Shown here piece after piece: positions 1 through 7,394 of a stretch of DNA of 8,491 nt. The translations under genes were made by a program, and so were the position numbers. The notes under the pieces are model-generated. The model searched no databases, was not told the DNA's origin, and saw nothing but the letters and a program-made list of their open reading frames with translations. Numbering within the stretch: the stretch's first letter is position 1; every line of letters begins with the position of its first letter. Source of the stretch: JADJPL01 sp049315745 (GTDB lineage Bacteria > Bacteroidota > Bacteroidia > Chitinophagales > Saprospiraceae); NCBI GenBank assembly GCA_049315745.1, contig JBMOJO010000154.1, positions 1 through 8,491 of the forward strand, written 5' to 3'.

Positions 1-54
1 TCTCAAAACATCATTCGGCGCGAAGCGCCGTAAAAAACCTTTTTACACAACCCC
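1..54 (+). repeat. REP-like hairpin repeat, left-edge copy
   Basis: The copy starts with TCTCAAAA (1-8), a string also found at 8047-8054. Next is a 6-bp perfect hairpin with a GAA loop at 16-30 (CGGCGC-GAA-GCGCCG). An A-run and the segment CCTTTTTACACAACCCC (38-54) follow. The 21 nt at 34-54 are identical to 8021-8041, about 8 kb away. The order TCTCAAAA, short spacer, GC-rich hairpin, A-run, conserved segment is the one seen in the cluster at 7820-8078. The hairpin tip reads GCGAAGC, a sequence known to form unusually stable DNA mini-hairpins. The element may continue beyond the window edge. Confidence 0.7.
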
Positions 55-523
55 GGGCCTTTGTGCGGACGAAAAACAGGGCACCTTTTACATCGCGATC
101 ACCTGCCGCAACAGGTCTGTTGTTTACACAATGCTTGTGCAAATATAACAAACTTGTACTTTTTCCCCGAAAGGTTGTTGTGCGCTGGGCATGTCGGGCC
201 CCTGCGGCACAAAAAACCGGTGCAGCGCGATAAAAATAAGTCTCATTTTTCAAAATCAGTGCATTTTGATACTGCACATGACTTTTTGTTTTATAGTTTT
301 ATGGCCTTGAATAAAGAAAGGAACCAGTGTACTATCCCCCACGAAATAACGCCTTAGGGTATTTCAAGGTGTTTTGTTTTAAATAGTCAAAGAAATAGTG
401 TTTCATAGTGTGAGGGGTAGCCATAAATATGGTTGGCCCTTTTTTTTGCCCCAAATGGTGAGGGACAGTTTGGCCTATCACCGCTTAACGGACGATTGTA
501 TTCTTTAATTAAACCCTTTTGCT
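1..523. other. Non-coding left region upstream of the AraC-type regulator
   Basis: No convincing gene was found here. The open frames on either strand have low-complexity, non-domain-like translations. Positions 1-54 are a repeat element, listed separately. A Bacteroidota-like promoter match on the + strand is TTG at 135-137, a 19-nt spacer, then TACTTTTT at 157-164 (consensus TAnnTTTG, last base differs). It lies about 360 nt before the nearest start codon, so its role is uncertain. The heptamer ATAGTGT occurs twice, at 395-401 and 405-411, one helical turn apart, which is compatible with a regulator site. An 8-T run lies near 440. Confidence 0.6.
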
Positions 524-1648
524 ATGTTACTATTCATTACTTGCCTGGGTATTGTACCCGCTGCCATTCTATTCCATTACCGGGGTTGGCGGCATCTTCC
601 CTCTCTATTTTTAGCCATGCTTTTTATCACCCTGAGCGCCTGTTTTTATTATTGGTACGGGCTTATCGGTGCATCGGGGAGCCCTTCTGCCTGGGATGGC
701 TTACTGGGCGGGGCGGTGTTCCTTGCCGGGCCGGCGCTGTATGGTTACACGATGGGGCTTAGCGGCAGAACGCCCCGCCCCGGTCGGGCGGTGCTGCACC
801 TGCTTCCTGCCCTGGTCTATTTTTTAGTTTTGACCCCTTCGGGAATGGGCGCCGCAGTGTCAGGATGGGACGGTCAGGTGCTGCCTGGCCTGTGGGCCCT
901 TCCGTCCCTCCCTTCCACATTTGTCGGCCCGCTGTTTTTTTTGGGATACGTCCTTTGGGCCGGCGGCTGCTTGTGGCAGGAATCGGGCAACAAGGACAGG
1001 CGGCGGCTCACCTGGCATGCCTCCTTGCAGTTGCTGCTTTTTATCTTCGCCGCCGCCACCTTCCTCCTCGGCCTTGAGGCGTCGGGTTCCGGGAATGGGG
1101 CGGCGCCACAGGAGCTGGAAGGGGCGTTTTCCTGGGTTTTTCTCTTCAACTTTGGTGCGATCTCAACCCTTCCTTTCTGCTTTCCCGAGGTATTGTACGG
1201 CCGTGCGCCTTTTCTGGTGAACGGGCAGCCTGACCTGCTCCATGGCGACGGGGAAGGCGATACCCGACGGGCCGGCCAGCAATTCCCCCCCGATTATTTG
1301 CTGCAATTATCCAGCAGGGTAAGTACCTGCATGGAGCAGGAAAAGCCCTACCTGGACCCACGGCTGAACCTTGTGCGCTTTTCGGTACTCACCGGCATAC
1401 CCGCGCACCACCTTGCTTTTTATTTGAGAAATAATATGGAGCAGTCCTTTACCGAGTACCGCAATGCCTGGCGGGTGCAGCATGCCAAGACGCTTATCGC
1501 ACAGGGACAAGCAGCGACTATGACGCTTGAAGCCATCGGTATCCAATCCGGGTTTTCTTCCAGGAATGCTTTCCTGTCGGCGTTCAAAAAACATACAGGG
1601 CTTTCTCCACGCGATTTTATGCTGCAATGTCTTCCGGCCAGAAAATAA
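524..1648 (+). CDS. Membrane-anchored AraC-family transcriptional regulator
   Basis: Predicted inner-membrane transcription factor of 374 residues. The N-terminal half has about seven hydrophobic segments (roughly residues 2-19, 27-47, 57-77, 91-106, 128-150, 166-184 and 202-220). A polar linker follows (about 225-255). The C-terminal 100 residues form an AraC/XylS-type double helix-turn-helix: the first around 281-303 and the second around 333-365, with the family-like pattern IGIQSGFSSRNAFLSAFKKH followed by TGLSPRDF. Such multi-membrane-span AraC proteins are common in Bacteroidota; the ligand or signal is usually unknown. The start is the first ATG after an in-frame TAA at 506-508, and no Shine-Dalgarno is visible. 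The next gene starts 157 nt downstream on the same strand and encodes a pilin candidate, so this protein may control the fibre genes; that is inference from position only. Confidence is high for the family and low for the regulon. Confidence 0.88.
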   Translation: MLLFITCLGIVPAAILFHYRGWRHLPSLFLAMLFITLSACFYYWYGLIGASGSPSAWDGLLGGAVFLAGPALYGYTMGLSGRTPRPGRAVLHLLPALVYFLVLTPSGMGAAVSGWDGQVLPGLWALPSLPSTFVGPLFFLGYVLWAGGCLWQESGNKDRRRLTWHASLQLLLFIFAAATFLLGLEASGSGNGAAPQELEGAFSWVFLFNFGAISTLPFCFPEVLYGRAPFLVNGQPDLLHGDGEGDTRRAGQQFPPDYLLQLSSRVSTCMEQEKPYLDPRLNLVRFSVLTGIPAHHLAFYLRNNMEQSFTEYRNAWRVQHAKTLIAQGQAATMTLEAIGIQSGFSSRNAFLSAFKKHTGLSPRDFMLQCLPARK

Positions 1649-1805
1649 CCCGGTCGCATTACCTCATTTCGAAAAGTATGTGGTGCAACTTGCCCCGAAT
1701 TTATAAAAGCAGTGCATCAGCGGCCCTTTATTATTTTGAGAAAGCCCGGCGTTCCACCATTTTTGAACGGTCATTTTTTTATTCATCTTTTAATATTACT
1801 AAACC

Positions 1806-2315
1806 ATGAAAACCACAAATGCTTTCAGTATGACTGCCCTGCTCTGCATCCTGGGGATTGGCGCCACCTTCGGCCAGGCTTCCCAAACCGTCAACGTCAA
1901 CGCTACGATTATTACCGGATTGTCAATGACCGTCAACCGGCACCTCAACCTCGGCAGCATCGTGCCTTCTACCTCCGGCGCAATCTCCGTAACCCTGGAC
2001 CCCTCCGTCGGATCAGCAAGAACGAAGACGGGGACAGGGGGATTTATAGTTGGCAATACTCATGCCTCTGCACAGTTATCAGTTTCTGGTCAGGCAAATA
2101 CTCAAGTCTCAATTACATTGCCTGCCTCTGTAATTGTCCTTAGTGGGAGTAATGCAATGGAAATTACTAGTTTCAATTCGAGTGCTGCTGGGAATAACCT
2201 GACGCTTGATCAGGCCGGTAATGCGGTATTTTATGTTGGGGGGACAATCAACCTATCCCAAAATCAGGCCGTTGGTGTTTATGAGGGGAGTTTTCAGGTA
2301 GTCGTGAATTACTAG
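1806..2315 (+). CDS. Secreted DUF4402-like pilin candidate
   Basis: A 169-residue exported protein. Residues 1-23 form a signal peptide (positive Lys2, hydrophobic core about 9-20, likely cleavage near ATFGQA). The mature start SQTVNVNATIITGLSMTVN alternates hydrophobic and polar residues, as expected of a donor strand in donor-strand-complemented pilins, and is followed by LNLGSI, which resembles the LNFG element of DUF4402 proteins. The C-terminus has the DUF4402-like ending: VFYVGGTINL, then GVYEGSFQVVVNY with an aromatic last residue. The family is small, secreted and beta-rich; members beside chaperone and usher genes are thought to be fibre subunits. The chaperone and usher-like genes downstream support that role here. 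No cysteine remains after signal removal, so there is no pilin disulfide. Base composition changes within the gene: about 60% G+C over 1861-2040 and about 43% over 2041-2280 (hand counts). A minor or adhesive subunit is an alternative. Confidence 0.75.
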   Translation: MKTTNAFSMTALLCILGIGATFGQASQTVNVNATIITGLSMTVNRHLNLGSIVPSTSGAISVTLDPSVGSARTKTGTGGFIVGNTHASAQLSVSGQANTQVSITLPASVIVLSGSNAMEITSFNSSAAGNNLTLDQAGNAVFYVGGTINLSQNQAVGVYEGSFQVVVNY

Positions 2316-2334
2316 ACTTGTTGCGACGAGTCTA
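2313..2334 (+). promoter_or_regulatory. Hairpin overlapping the pilin stop codon
   Basis: TAGACTTGT (2313-2321) pairs with ACGAGTCTA (2326-2334), giving a 9-bp stem with one G-U pair and a TGCG loop. The stop codon forms its 5' end. No T-rich tract follows, so it fits an mRNA-stabilising or partial-termination hairpin better than a classical terminator. Such a structure would favour high pilin expression relative to the downstream chaperone and usher. That function is inferred. Confidence 0.4.
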
Positions 2335-2629
2335 TGAGGTTTCTGCAGGCTCTGACAGGCGGGGTACTGGAAGGGGAGGCTTTTCAGTTTGCACACTTGG
2401 ATGCAGAAGCGGGGGGGGGCTGGCCTGCAAGTCATTTTGCTGCTGTCGCCAACTCGTATTTTGAGCGCCTGTTGGAGAAGCCTTTTTGTACATGGGCGGG
2501 GCGGGAACCAGTTGTACGGTACGCTGGTTTCCGGCCCCCTGTACCCGGTAAAATTTACCCCTGCTTAGCATGGGCCTGACCTTTTCTCATCACCCGGTGG
2601 CCCCGGAATTTTCCAAAACTCAAACTCCA
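2316..2629 (+). other. 314-nt spacer between pilin and chaperone with G9 tract and palindromes
   Basis: No recognisable gene. The frame of the pilin stays open after its TAG until a TGA at 2577-2579, with an internal ATG at 2334 giving an 81-codon frame. Its translation resembles no family I know and has no signal peptide. The spacer holds an uninterrupted run of nine G (2411-2419). It also holds a 9-bp imperfect inverted repeat, GGGAACCAG (2503-2511) with CTGGTTTCC (2524-2532), enclosing two GTAC copies, and a 13-nt palindrome GGTAAAATTTACC (2547-2559). The palindromes lie 70-125 nt before the chaperone start and could be operator or promoter parts. No good TAnnTTTG promoter was seen. Confidence 0.5.
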
Positions 2630-3457
2630 ATGAATATACATAAATTTTACCAGGTGGCCGCTCTGGCCACAATATGCCATTTGGCGCCCCTGTACAGCCA
2701 GGGGGATTTGTTCCTCAGCCCTACGCGCGTGGTTTTTGACGGGCGGGACCTGACGCAGGAAGTCCTGCTGCTGAATACCGGTCGCGACAGCGCCACTTTT
2801 ACCGCTTCTTTTATAGAATACCACATTGACAGTGCGGGAAATTACCTTCCGGTTACCGACCTGGAGGAGACGGGCCTGTACGCCAGCCGTTATGTGCGGG
2901 TTTTTCCCAGGAGGTTTGCCCTGGCGCCAAATGCAACGCAGACGGTACGCCTTCAGTACGTCCGCCGGCAGGGGATGCAGGAGGGGGAATACCGCTCCCA
3001 CCTCTTTTTCAGGATGGAAGCCGGCGATCAAAAGCGTGTTCCTGGAATGGGCGACGTAACGGGGGAGGATCTCAGTATCAGCCTCACCGCGGTATATGGG
3101 GTGACTATCCCGGTGCTGATCCGGGAGGGGGACCTTTCTACCGATGCAGAGATCAGCGATGTGCGGCTCGAACTTGACGGGAGCAACCCTTTACTCGAAT
3201 TCAACATCCGGCGCTACGGTAAAAAATCGGCTTACGGGGATTTGACCGTAGATTTTCTCACTGCCGACCGCCGCACGGTCAGTATCGCCACCTGGAAGGG
3301 GCTGGGCATTTATACTTCTGCGGGTGGGCGACGGTGTTCCATCCCGATTCAGCGGGCGATGGTGCCGGAGCTGAGGGAGGGTACGCTGCTCATCCGATAT
3401 TTACTCTCAGAGGGTTCCGGCGGGGCATTTTCGAGTGTAGAACTCAAGCTGCCTTAG
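2630..3457 (+). CDS. PapD-like periplasmic fimbrial chaperone
   Basis: Predicted periplasmic chaperone of 275 residues that would bind and cap pilin subunits before delivery to the usher. The ATG at 2630 is preferred over an in-frame ATG at 2570 because it starts a signal peptide (MNIHKFYQ, then a hydrophobic stretch, cleavage near LYSQ/G). The first immunoglobulin-like domain (about 26-130) shows the family pattern: FLSPTRVVFDG (28-38) with Arg33 in the place of the chaperone arginine that anchors subunit C-termini, VLLLNTG (45-51), RVFPRRFALAP (90-100) and QTVRLQYV (104-111) as the subunit-binding G1 strand, then GEYRSHLFFR (119-128). The second domain covers about 150-275. The GEYRSHL pattern resembles chaperones of the archaic or alternative chaperone-usher branches more than classical PapD. 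The usher-like gene starts 13 nt after the stop, so the two are probably co-transcribed. The fold is confident; the subunit partner is inferred to be the upstream DUF4402-like protein. Confidence 0.82.
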   Translation: MNIHKFYQVAALATICHLAPLYSQGDLFLSPTRVVFDGRDLTQEVLLLNTGRDSATFTASFIEYHIDSAGNYLPVTDLEETGLYASRYVRVFPRRFALAPNATQTVRLQYVRRQGMQEGEYRSHLFFRMEAGDQKRVPGMGDVTGEDLSISLTAVYGVTIPVLIREGDLSTDAEISDVRLELDGSNPLLEFNIRRYGKKSAYGDLTVDFLTADRRTVSIATWKGLGIYTSAGGRRCSIPIQRAMVPELREGTLLIRYLLSEGSGGAFSSVELKLP

Positions 3458-3470
3458 CAAGCCAAGGTAT

Positions 3471-5741
3471 ATGGCATGGTACAACATCTTTGCGTGGGCC
3501 GGCCTGTTATTCTTCTTCCCGGCGCTGCCTGCTTCGTTTGCCAATACTGGGGCGTTGCCGCTGCACGGCGAGGAGGAGGAAGTGCCGATTGCAATCTCCG
3601 TCTATCGTCATGGGTATTATGAAATCAATGCGCTGGTATCTGACGATCAGGTCAAGCTACCGGTAAAACGGCTTGTGGGGTTGCTGGGGATAGCAGGCAG
3701 CGAGGAGGGCCCATCTGGGGCGCTCCTGATTTCATGGCCGGGGAAAAAGGTTGCGGTACAGCTTTCGCCTTCCGGGGACCTGCTTTGTGCGGCCGGCGAA
3801 ATCAGGCTTGGCCCGGAGGACTTCCGCTATGTGCATGGTGAATTTTTCCTGGCCCTTCACCTTTGGGATACAGCATTTGGTATAAAAGCGGTCTTTAGTT
3901 TTCAGCAGCTTTCCGTACAATTGGAAGGCGATTTTGGTGCGGGTGCAGGGCATGGAGGCGGGCTGTTGCCCGCTTTGCCCGGCCGGCCTCCGGCAGATCA
4001 TGTAATCGGGCCATCCCGTGCATGGATAAGCGGCGGGGCCCTGGATTACCAGTTGAATTACCGCGTGCAGGGCAGGGCAGACTGGGCAGAGGCGAGGTTG
4101 CTGGCAGGTGGGGGGCTGCTGGGCGGGAATGCCCATGCTGTGCTGCACCTGCAATCACCGGGGCGCTTCGACTGGGGCCGCCAGCAGTTTCAGTGGAATT
4201 ACCGAACGGGGCAGGGCCGCCTGTTCCGGCAGGTACAAGCGGGGCATATCGGAAGCCGGACCATTGTACGGAACTGGCGTCCTTTGATTGGGTTATTGGT
4301 CAATAATTTTCCCGATACGGCGCAGGCCGGTAAATGGACATATCAGTTTCAGACCGGATATCTGCCGAGGTTGCGGGGCGGGTGGTTTACGCGGCCGGAG
4401 CTGGCGGTTCTGATCAGTCCAGGGTTTTCTGCCGGTGCAGGCCTGGAGCACCATACTGAGCTCAACAGCTCCAGGCCTTTTTGGTGGGTCCAGTCCCGTT
4501 TCGCGTTGGCAAGGGGATTTTCGGCACAAATAGAACATGCGCACGGAGTGCGTACCCTGTTTCACCTGTCGGGCAGCTTATTCAATAGTATCACGCTTCG
4601 CTACGCCCTGGAAGATTATCATTTGGGTCAGGAGGCAGCTTTATTCGTGCCCTATCTGGAGCGGCAGCAGCTGGAACTTGGGGCGCATTACCGTTTGTTT
4701 GGGGCCTTTGCAGGGACGGTATTCGACGCTGAATGGCAGCGGGGGGAGCATTTTGCCCAGGGGACGGCACAAGTCCTTTTTTCTTTACTTTGGAAACGCT
4801 GCGTTGTACAAGCTGCCATCCGCTATGTCCGGCTGCCAATTTTTCCGGACGAGTTAGTCTCAATGCTCCGGGTAGAACACCGGGTCGGAAGGTTTGGCAC
4901 TTTACGCCTGGAGTCGCAATTTTTGGGTATGGGCTTGCGTGTTTACGGGCTTGAGGCCGAGTGGGCGGGGCGGATTGCGCGGAATATAGAATTGGTAGCC
5001 GGGTATCGGGAGGGTTTTCAGCGGGGCCGGGGTACATTTGGGGTACAGTTGGCTGTCCAGCTTGGCGCTGTACGCAGTTTTTCAGCGCTTAGCGCCGGAG
5101 GCGGTCAGGGTGCTTACGCCCAGGGGATATCCGGTAGCCTTTTCTACGATGCGGGCAGGCGCGCGGTCGTCGCGGATGCGCAGCCTGTGGCCGGTGTTGG
5201 CGGGCTTACCCTGCTTCCTTTTGTGGACGTCAACCATAACTACCGGCGCGATCCCGGTGAGCCTGCCGCTCCGGGGCTGATCGCTGCCCTGGAAGGCCGT
5301 CCGCAGGTACAAGCACTACAGGATACGGTGATCAACATCCACCGCTTAGCCGGAGGCAGGGATTATCTCCTGCAACTTGAGGAACACGGTTTTGAGGATA
5401 TTTTTTGGGGGCTGCGCTACAAGGCTATCCTGGTTAGGGCAGAGCCCCATCAATACCGGCACATCGAAATCCCGGTGCTGCCCATGCACGAGATATTCGG
5501 TACAGTATCTCCCCGGATTGCGGCGGGTCAGCGGCCGCCGGACAAAATATTCCTTTTTGGCATGGACGGCCGTTTCCTCCGGCATACCCTGCCGGCCCCC
5601 GACGGCCGATATGCTTTTAGCGGGTTACCTCCCGGGCAGTATTTCCTTGGGCTTGAAAAAGATCCCGAAAGCCCCGGCACGAGGCAGATAGAGATCCCCC
5701 CTGCACGGGAGGGGCGGCAAATCGGGCCCTTAGATTGGTGA
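3471..5741 (+). CDS. Outer-membrane usher-like protein for fibre assembly
   Basis: A 756-residue exported protein likely to form the outer-membrane export pore for the pilin. It has an N-terminal hydrophobic signal (about 5-25). Next is a domain with usher-N-terminal character, VYRHGYYEINALVSDDQVKLPVKRL in residues 44-68 followed by LLGI. A long stretch (about 180-550) follows with alternating aromatic and glycine-rich strands typical of an outer-membrane beta barrel. After it come GSLFYDAGRR (555-564) and FVDVNHNYRRDPGEPAAPGL (584-603), a DxNxNxxxDxGE-type loop seen in archaic-type ushers and in calcium-binding loops. The last 90 residues contain a carboxypeptidase-regulatory-like beta domain (GTVSP at 677-681, DGRYAFSGLPPGQYFLGLE at 711-729). 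It is slightly shorter than typical ushers (about 800 or more). A weak AAGG precedes the ATG. Placement right after a pilus chaperone supports the call; an outer-membrane porin-like protein of other function is the alternative. Confidence 0.7.
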   Translation: MAWYNIFAWAGLLFFFPALPASFANTGALPLHGEEEEVPIAISVYRHGYYEINALVSDDQVKLPVKRLVGLLGIAGSEEGPSGALLISWPGKKVAVQLSPSGDLLCAAGEIRLGPEDFRYVHGEFFLALHLWDTAFGIKAVFSFQQLSVQLEGDFGAGAGHGGGLLPALPGRPPADHVIGPSRAWISGGALDYQLNYRVQGRADWAEARLLAGGGLLGGNAHAVLHLQSPGRFDWGRQQFQWNYRTGQGRLFRQVQAGHIGSRTIVRNWRPLIGLLVNNFPDTAQAGKWTYQFQTGYLPRLRGGWFTRPELAVLISPGFSAGAGLEHHTELNSSRPFWWVQSRFALARGFSAQIEHAHGVRTLFHLSGSLFNSITLRYALEDYHLGQEAALFVPYLERQQLELGAHYRLFGAFAGTVFDAEWQRGEHFAQGTAQVLFSLLWKRCVVQAAIRYVRLPIFPDELVSMLRVEHRVGRFGTLRLESQFLGMGLRVYGLEAEWAGRIARNIELVAGYREGFQRGRGTFGVQLAVQLGAVRSFSALSAGGGQGAYAQGISGSLFYDAGRRAVVADAQPVAGVGGLTLLPFVDVNHNYRRDPGEPAAPGLIAALEGRPQVQALQDTVINIHRLAGGRDYLLQLEEHGFEDIFWGLRYKAILVRAEPHQYRHIEIPVLPMHEIFGTVSPRIAAGQRPPDKIFLFGMDGRFLRHTLPAPDGRYAFSGLPPGQYFLGLEKDPESPGTRQIEIPPAREGRQIGPLDW

Positions 5742-5756
5742 GTAAGGAAGGGGATG

Positions 5757-5808
5757 CCATAGACACCGGTTTTGGGCCCGTAGTGTGCCCCAAAACCGGT
5801 GTCTATGG
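5757..5808. terminator. 20-bp perfect hairpin between convergent genes
   Basis: Positions 5757-5776 pair without mismatch with 5789-5808, leaving a 12-nt loop. The element starts 15 nt after the usher-like stop and ends 42 nt before the stop of the convergent S10 peptidase gene. It probably acts as a bidirectional terminator or mRNA end, although no strong T-tract flanks it on either side. Confidence 0.7.
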
Positions 5809-5850
5809 GGTGGGATAAGCGCGTATTGGTGCGGTCATCCATACACCGGG

Positions 5851-7350
5851 TCAGTATTTTGCAGGTATGCCTTTTCCAGGCAGGGAATTGCGGATAAATT
5901 CCCGCAGGTGTTCATTGGAGGATGCGAGGTCTTCCTTGCGCAGGTACATCATGTGGCCGCTGCGGTAACCTTCAAAGCGCAGGCGGTCTTTGAACTTGCC
6001 ACTGGGGTCGAGCTGCCACATGGAATATTTGGCATTGAAATAAGTGGTGGCCCCATCGTAGTAACCGGATTGGAACATCACCTTAAGGTAGGGGTTCTGG
6101 GCCATCGCCTGGCGCAGGTTGGCACCTGTATTGTCATTGCTCCTGTCCCAGGGGCTCACCGGGCCGAACATATTGTATTTGATATCTGTCACGTATTTAA
6201 GTTCGGTGCGCAGGTAGTGGTTGATCGCAGGGGTGAACGAATGCAGCCAGGAGGTCAGTTCTGAATTATAATCCGGGCTTTCTCCGGCTTCTTTGCGGTC
6301 AATGCCCTTGTACCGGGAGTCGAGACGCCCGACGGTATAGCCGCCGCGTTCGCGCAACAGGTCTTTCCAGAAAAATGGTTCGGGCACGTCGAGGTTATGT
6401 TGGAGGATGGTTTTTTCGCTTAGCCCGCTATACCGGGCCATACCCGCAGCCATGGCTTTTTTCTTTTCCGGCTCGAGGAACCCGCCCATGGCCATAGCAG
6501 GCAAAAGCTCATTGATCGTAAAACGCTCGGCCTCATCGAGTACCGCGGGCAGGTCTTTTTGCTGGAGGTCGGGAGGGAGTACTTTATGGTACCAGGCCGT
6601 TGCCGCAAAATAGGGCAGTCGGTTCGCCGCATCTACCGGGCCGTCCCGCTCGATACCGAGTTCGGTTGGGGAAACGAGGACAACTCCATTCAGATACATC
6701 CACTGGGCATTCTGGAGTTCGAGGGCAAGACCTGAAACGCGGGTAGTACCATAGCTTTCACCGATAAGGTACTTGGGTGATCGCCAGCGCTCATTTCGGG
6801 ACACAAAGGTATTGACCCATTCGGCCAGGTATTTGATATCCGCATTCACCCCGAAAAATGTGGACGGTTTGGCATCCTTGTCGAGGATACGCGAATACCC
6901 GGTATTCACGGGGTCCACGTAGAGGATGTCGGCAATATCGAGAATGGAATGAGGGTTTTCCTTCGTGCCATAAGGCTGGACTGGATAGCCTTCATCATCA
7001 ATTTCCAGGATGCGGGGACCGGTATAAGCGACGTGCATCCAAACCGATGCCGAACCGGGGCCGCCGTTAAATGAAATGACCAGGGGTCTGGAGGCCCGAT
7101 CCTGGATATCGCTGCGCTGATAATAAGTGTAAAACAGGGAAGCAATGGGCTTGCCCTCCTCGTTCCAGACCGGCTGTGTGCCGGCAGTAGCAGAATAGGG
7201 GATTTTTTTCCCTTTGACGGTCACTTCATGCTGGGTAGTAACCGCAGATTGTGCTTCCAACTGGCGGTTTTGGGCATTGAGCGCCATCACGGTGCAAAGC
7301 GTCAGGACCAGGAATAAGGTGTTTTTCATAGAAATTCGATTTTTATCCAT
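5851..7350 (-). CDS. Secreted S10-family serine carboxypeptidase
   Basis: Predicted exported serine carboxypeptidase that removes C-terminal residues from peptides. Numbered from the ATG at 7350 (499 residues), the alpha/beta-hydrolase elements are in family order: FNGGPGSASVW (94-104, oxyanion-hole segment), DPVNTGYS (146-153), nucleophile GESYG (197-201, Ser199), SGYYDGATTY (428-437, Asp432) and GYRSGHMMY (461-469, His466). The catalytic triad is therefore complete. An in-frame ATG at 7329 gives a cleaner signal peptide (MKNTLFLVLTLCTVMALNAQ) and has an A-rich upstream stretch, so the true start may be there. The protein lies 44 nt downstream of higA on the same strand and converges on the usher gene. 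Periplasmic or extracellular protein and peptide scavenging is the likely role. No functional tie to the fibre genes is visible. The family call is very secure; the substrate is unknown. Confidence 0.93.
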   Translation of the reverse strand: MDKNRISMKNTLFLVLTLCTVMALNAQNRQLEAQSAVTTQHEVTVKGKKIPYSATAGTQPVWNEEGKPIASLFYTYYQRSDIQDRASRPLVISFNGGPGSASVWMHVAYTGPRILEIDDEGYPVQPYGTKENPHSILDIADILYVDPVNTGYSRILDKDAKPSTFFGVNADIKYLAEWVNTFVSRNERWRSPKYLIGESYGTTRVSGLALELQNAQWMYLNGVVLVSPTELGIERDGPVDAANRLPYFAATAWYHKVLPPDLQQKDLPAVLDEAERFTINELLPAMAMGGFLEPEKKKAMAAGMARYSGLSEKTILQHNLDVPEPFFWKDLLRERGGYTVGRLDSRYKGIDRKEAGESPDYNSELTSWLHSFTPAINHYLRTELKYVTDIKYNMFGPVSPWDRSNDNTGANLRQAMAQNPYLKVMFQSGYYDGATTYFNAKYSMWQLDPSGKFKDRLRFEGYRSGHMMYLRKEDLASSNEHLREFIRNSLPGKGIPAKY

Positions 7351-7394
7351 CTAAAGCTTGCGCGCTCGTGCTTTGTGTTTGGTTAAGCTAAGTT

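Noticed and set aside
1..523. tRNA or other structured RNA gene
   Set aside because: No cloverleaf or known RNA motif could be built; only short hairpins were found.
433..762. 109-codon + strand frame before and overlapping the regulator
   Set aside because: It overlaps the well-supported AraC-type gene in another frame, and its translation has no domain or signal character.
2555..3031. 158-codon - strand frame opposite the chaperone
   Set aside because: Antisense to a clear chaperone reading with conserved motifs; a by-product of G+C-rich coding sequence.
3471..5741. TonB-dependent receptor or SusC-like transporter instead of usher
   Set aside because: No TonB box or plug motifs; the regulatory-like beta domain is C-terminal rather than N-terminal, and a pilus chaperone gene lies 13 nt upstream.
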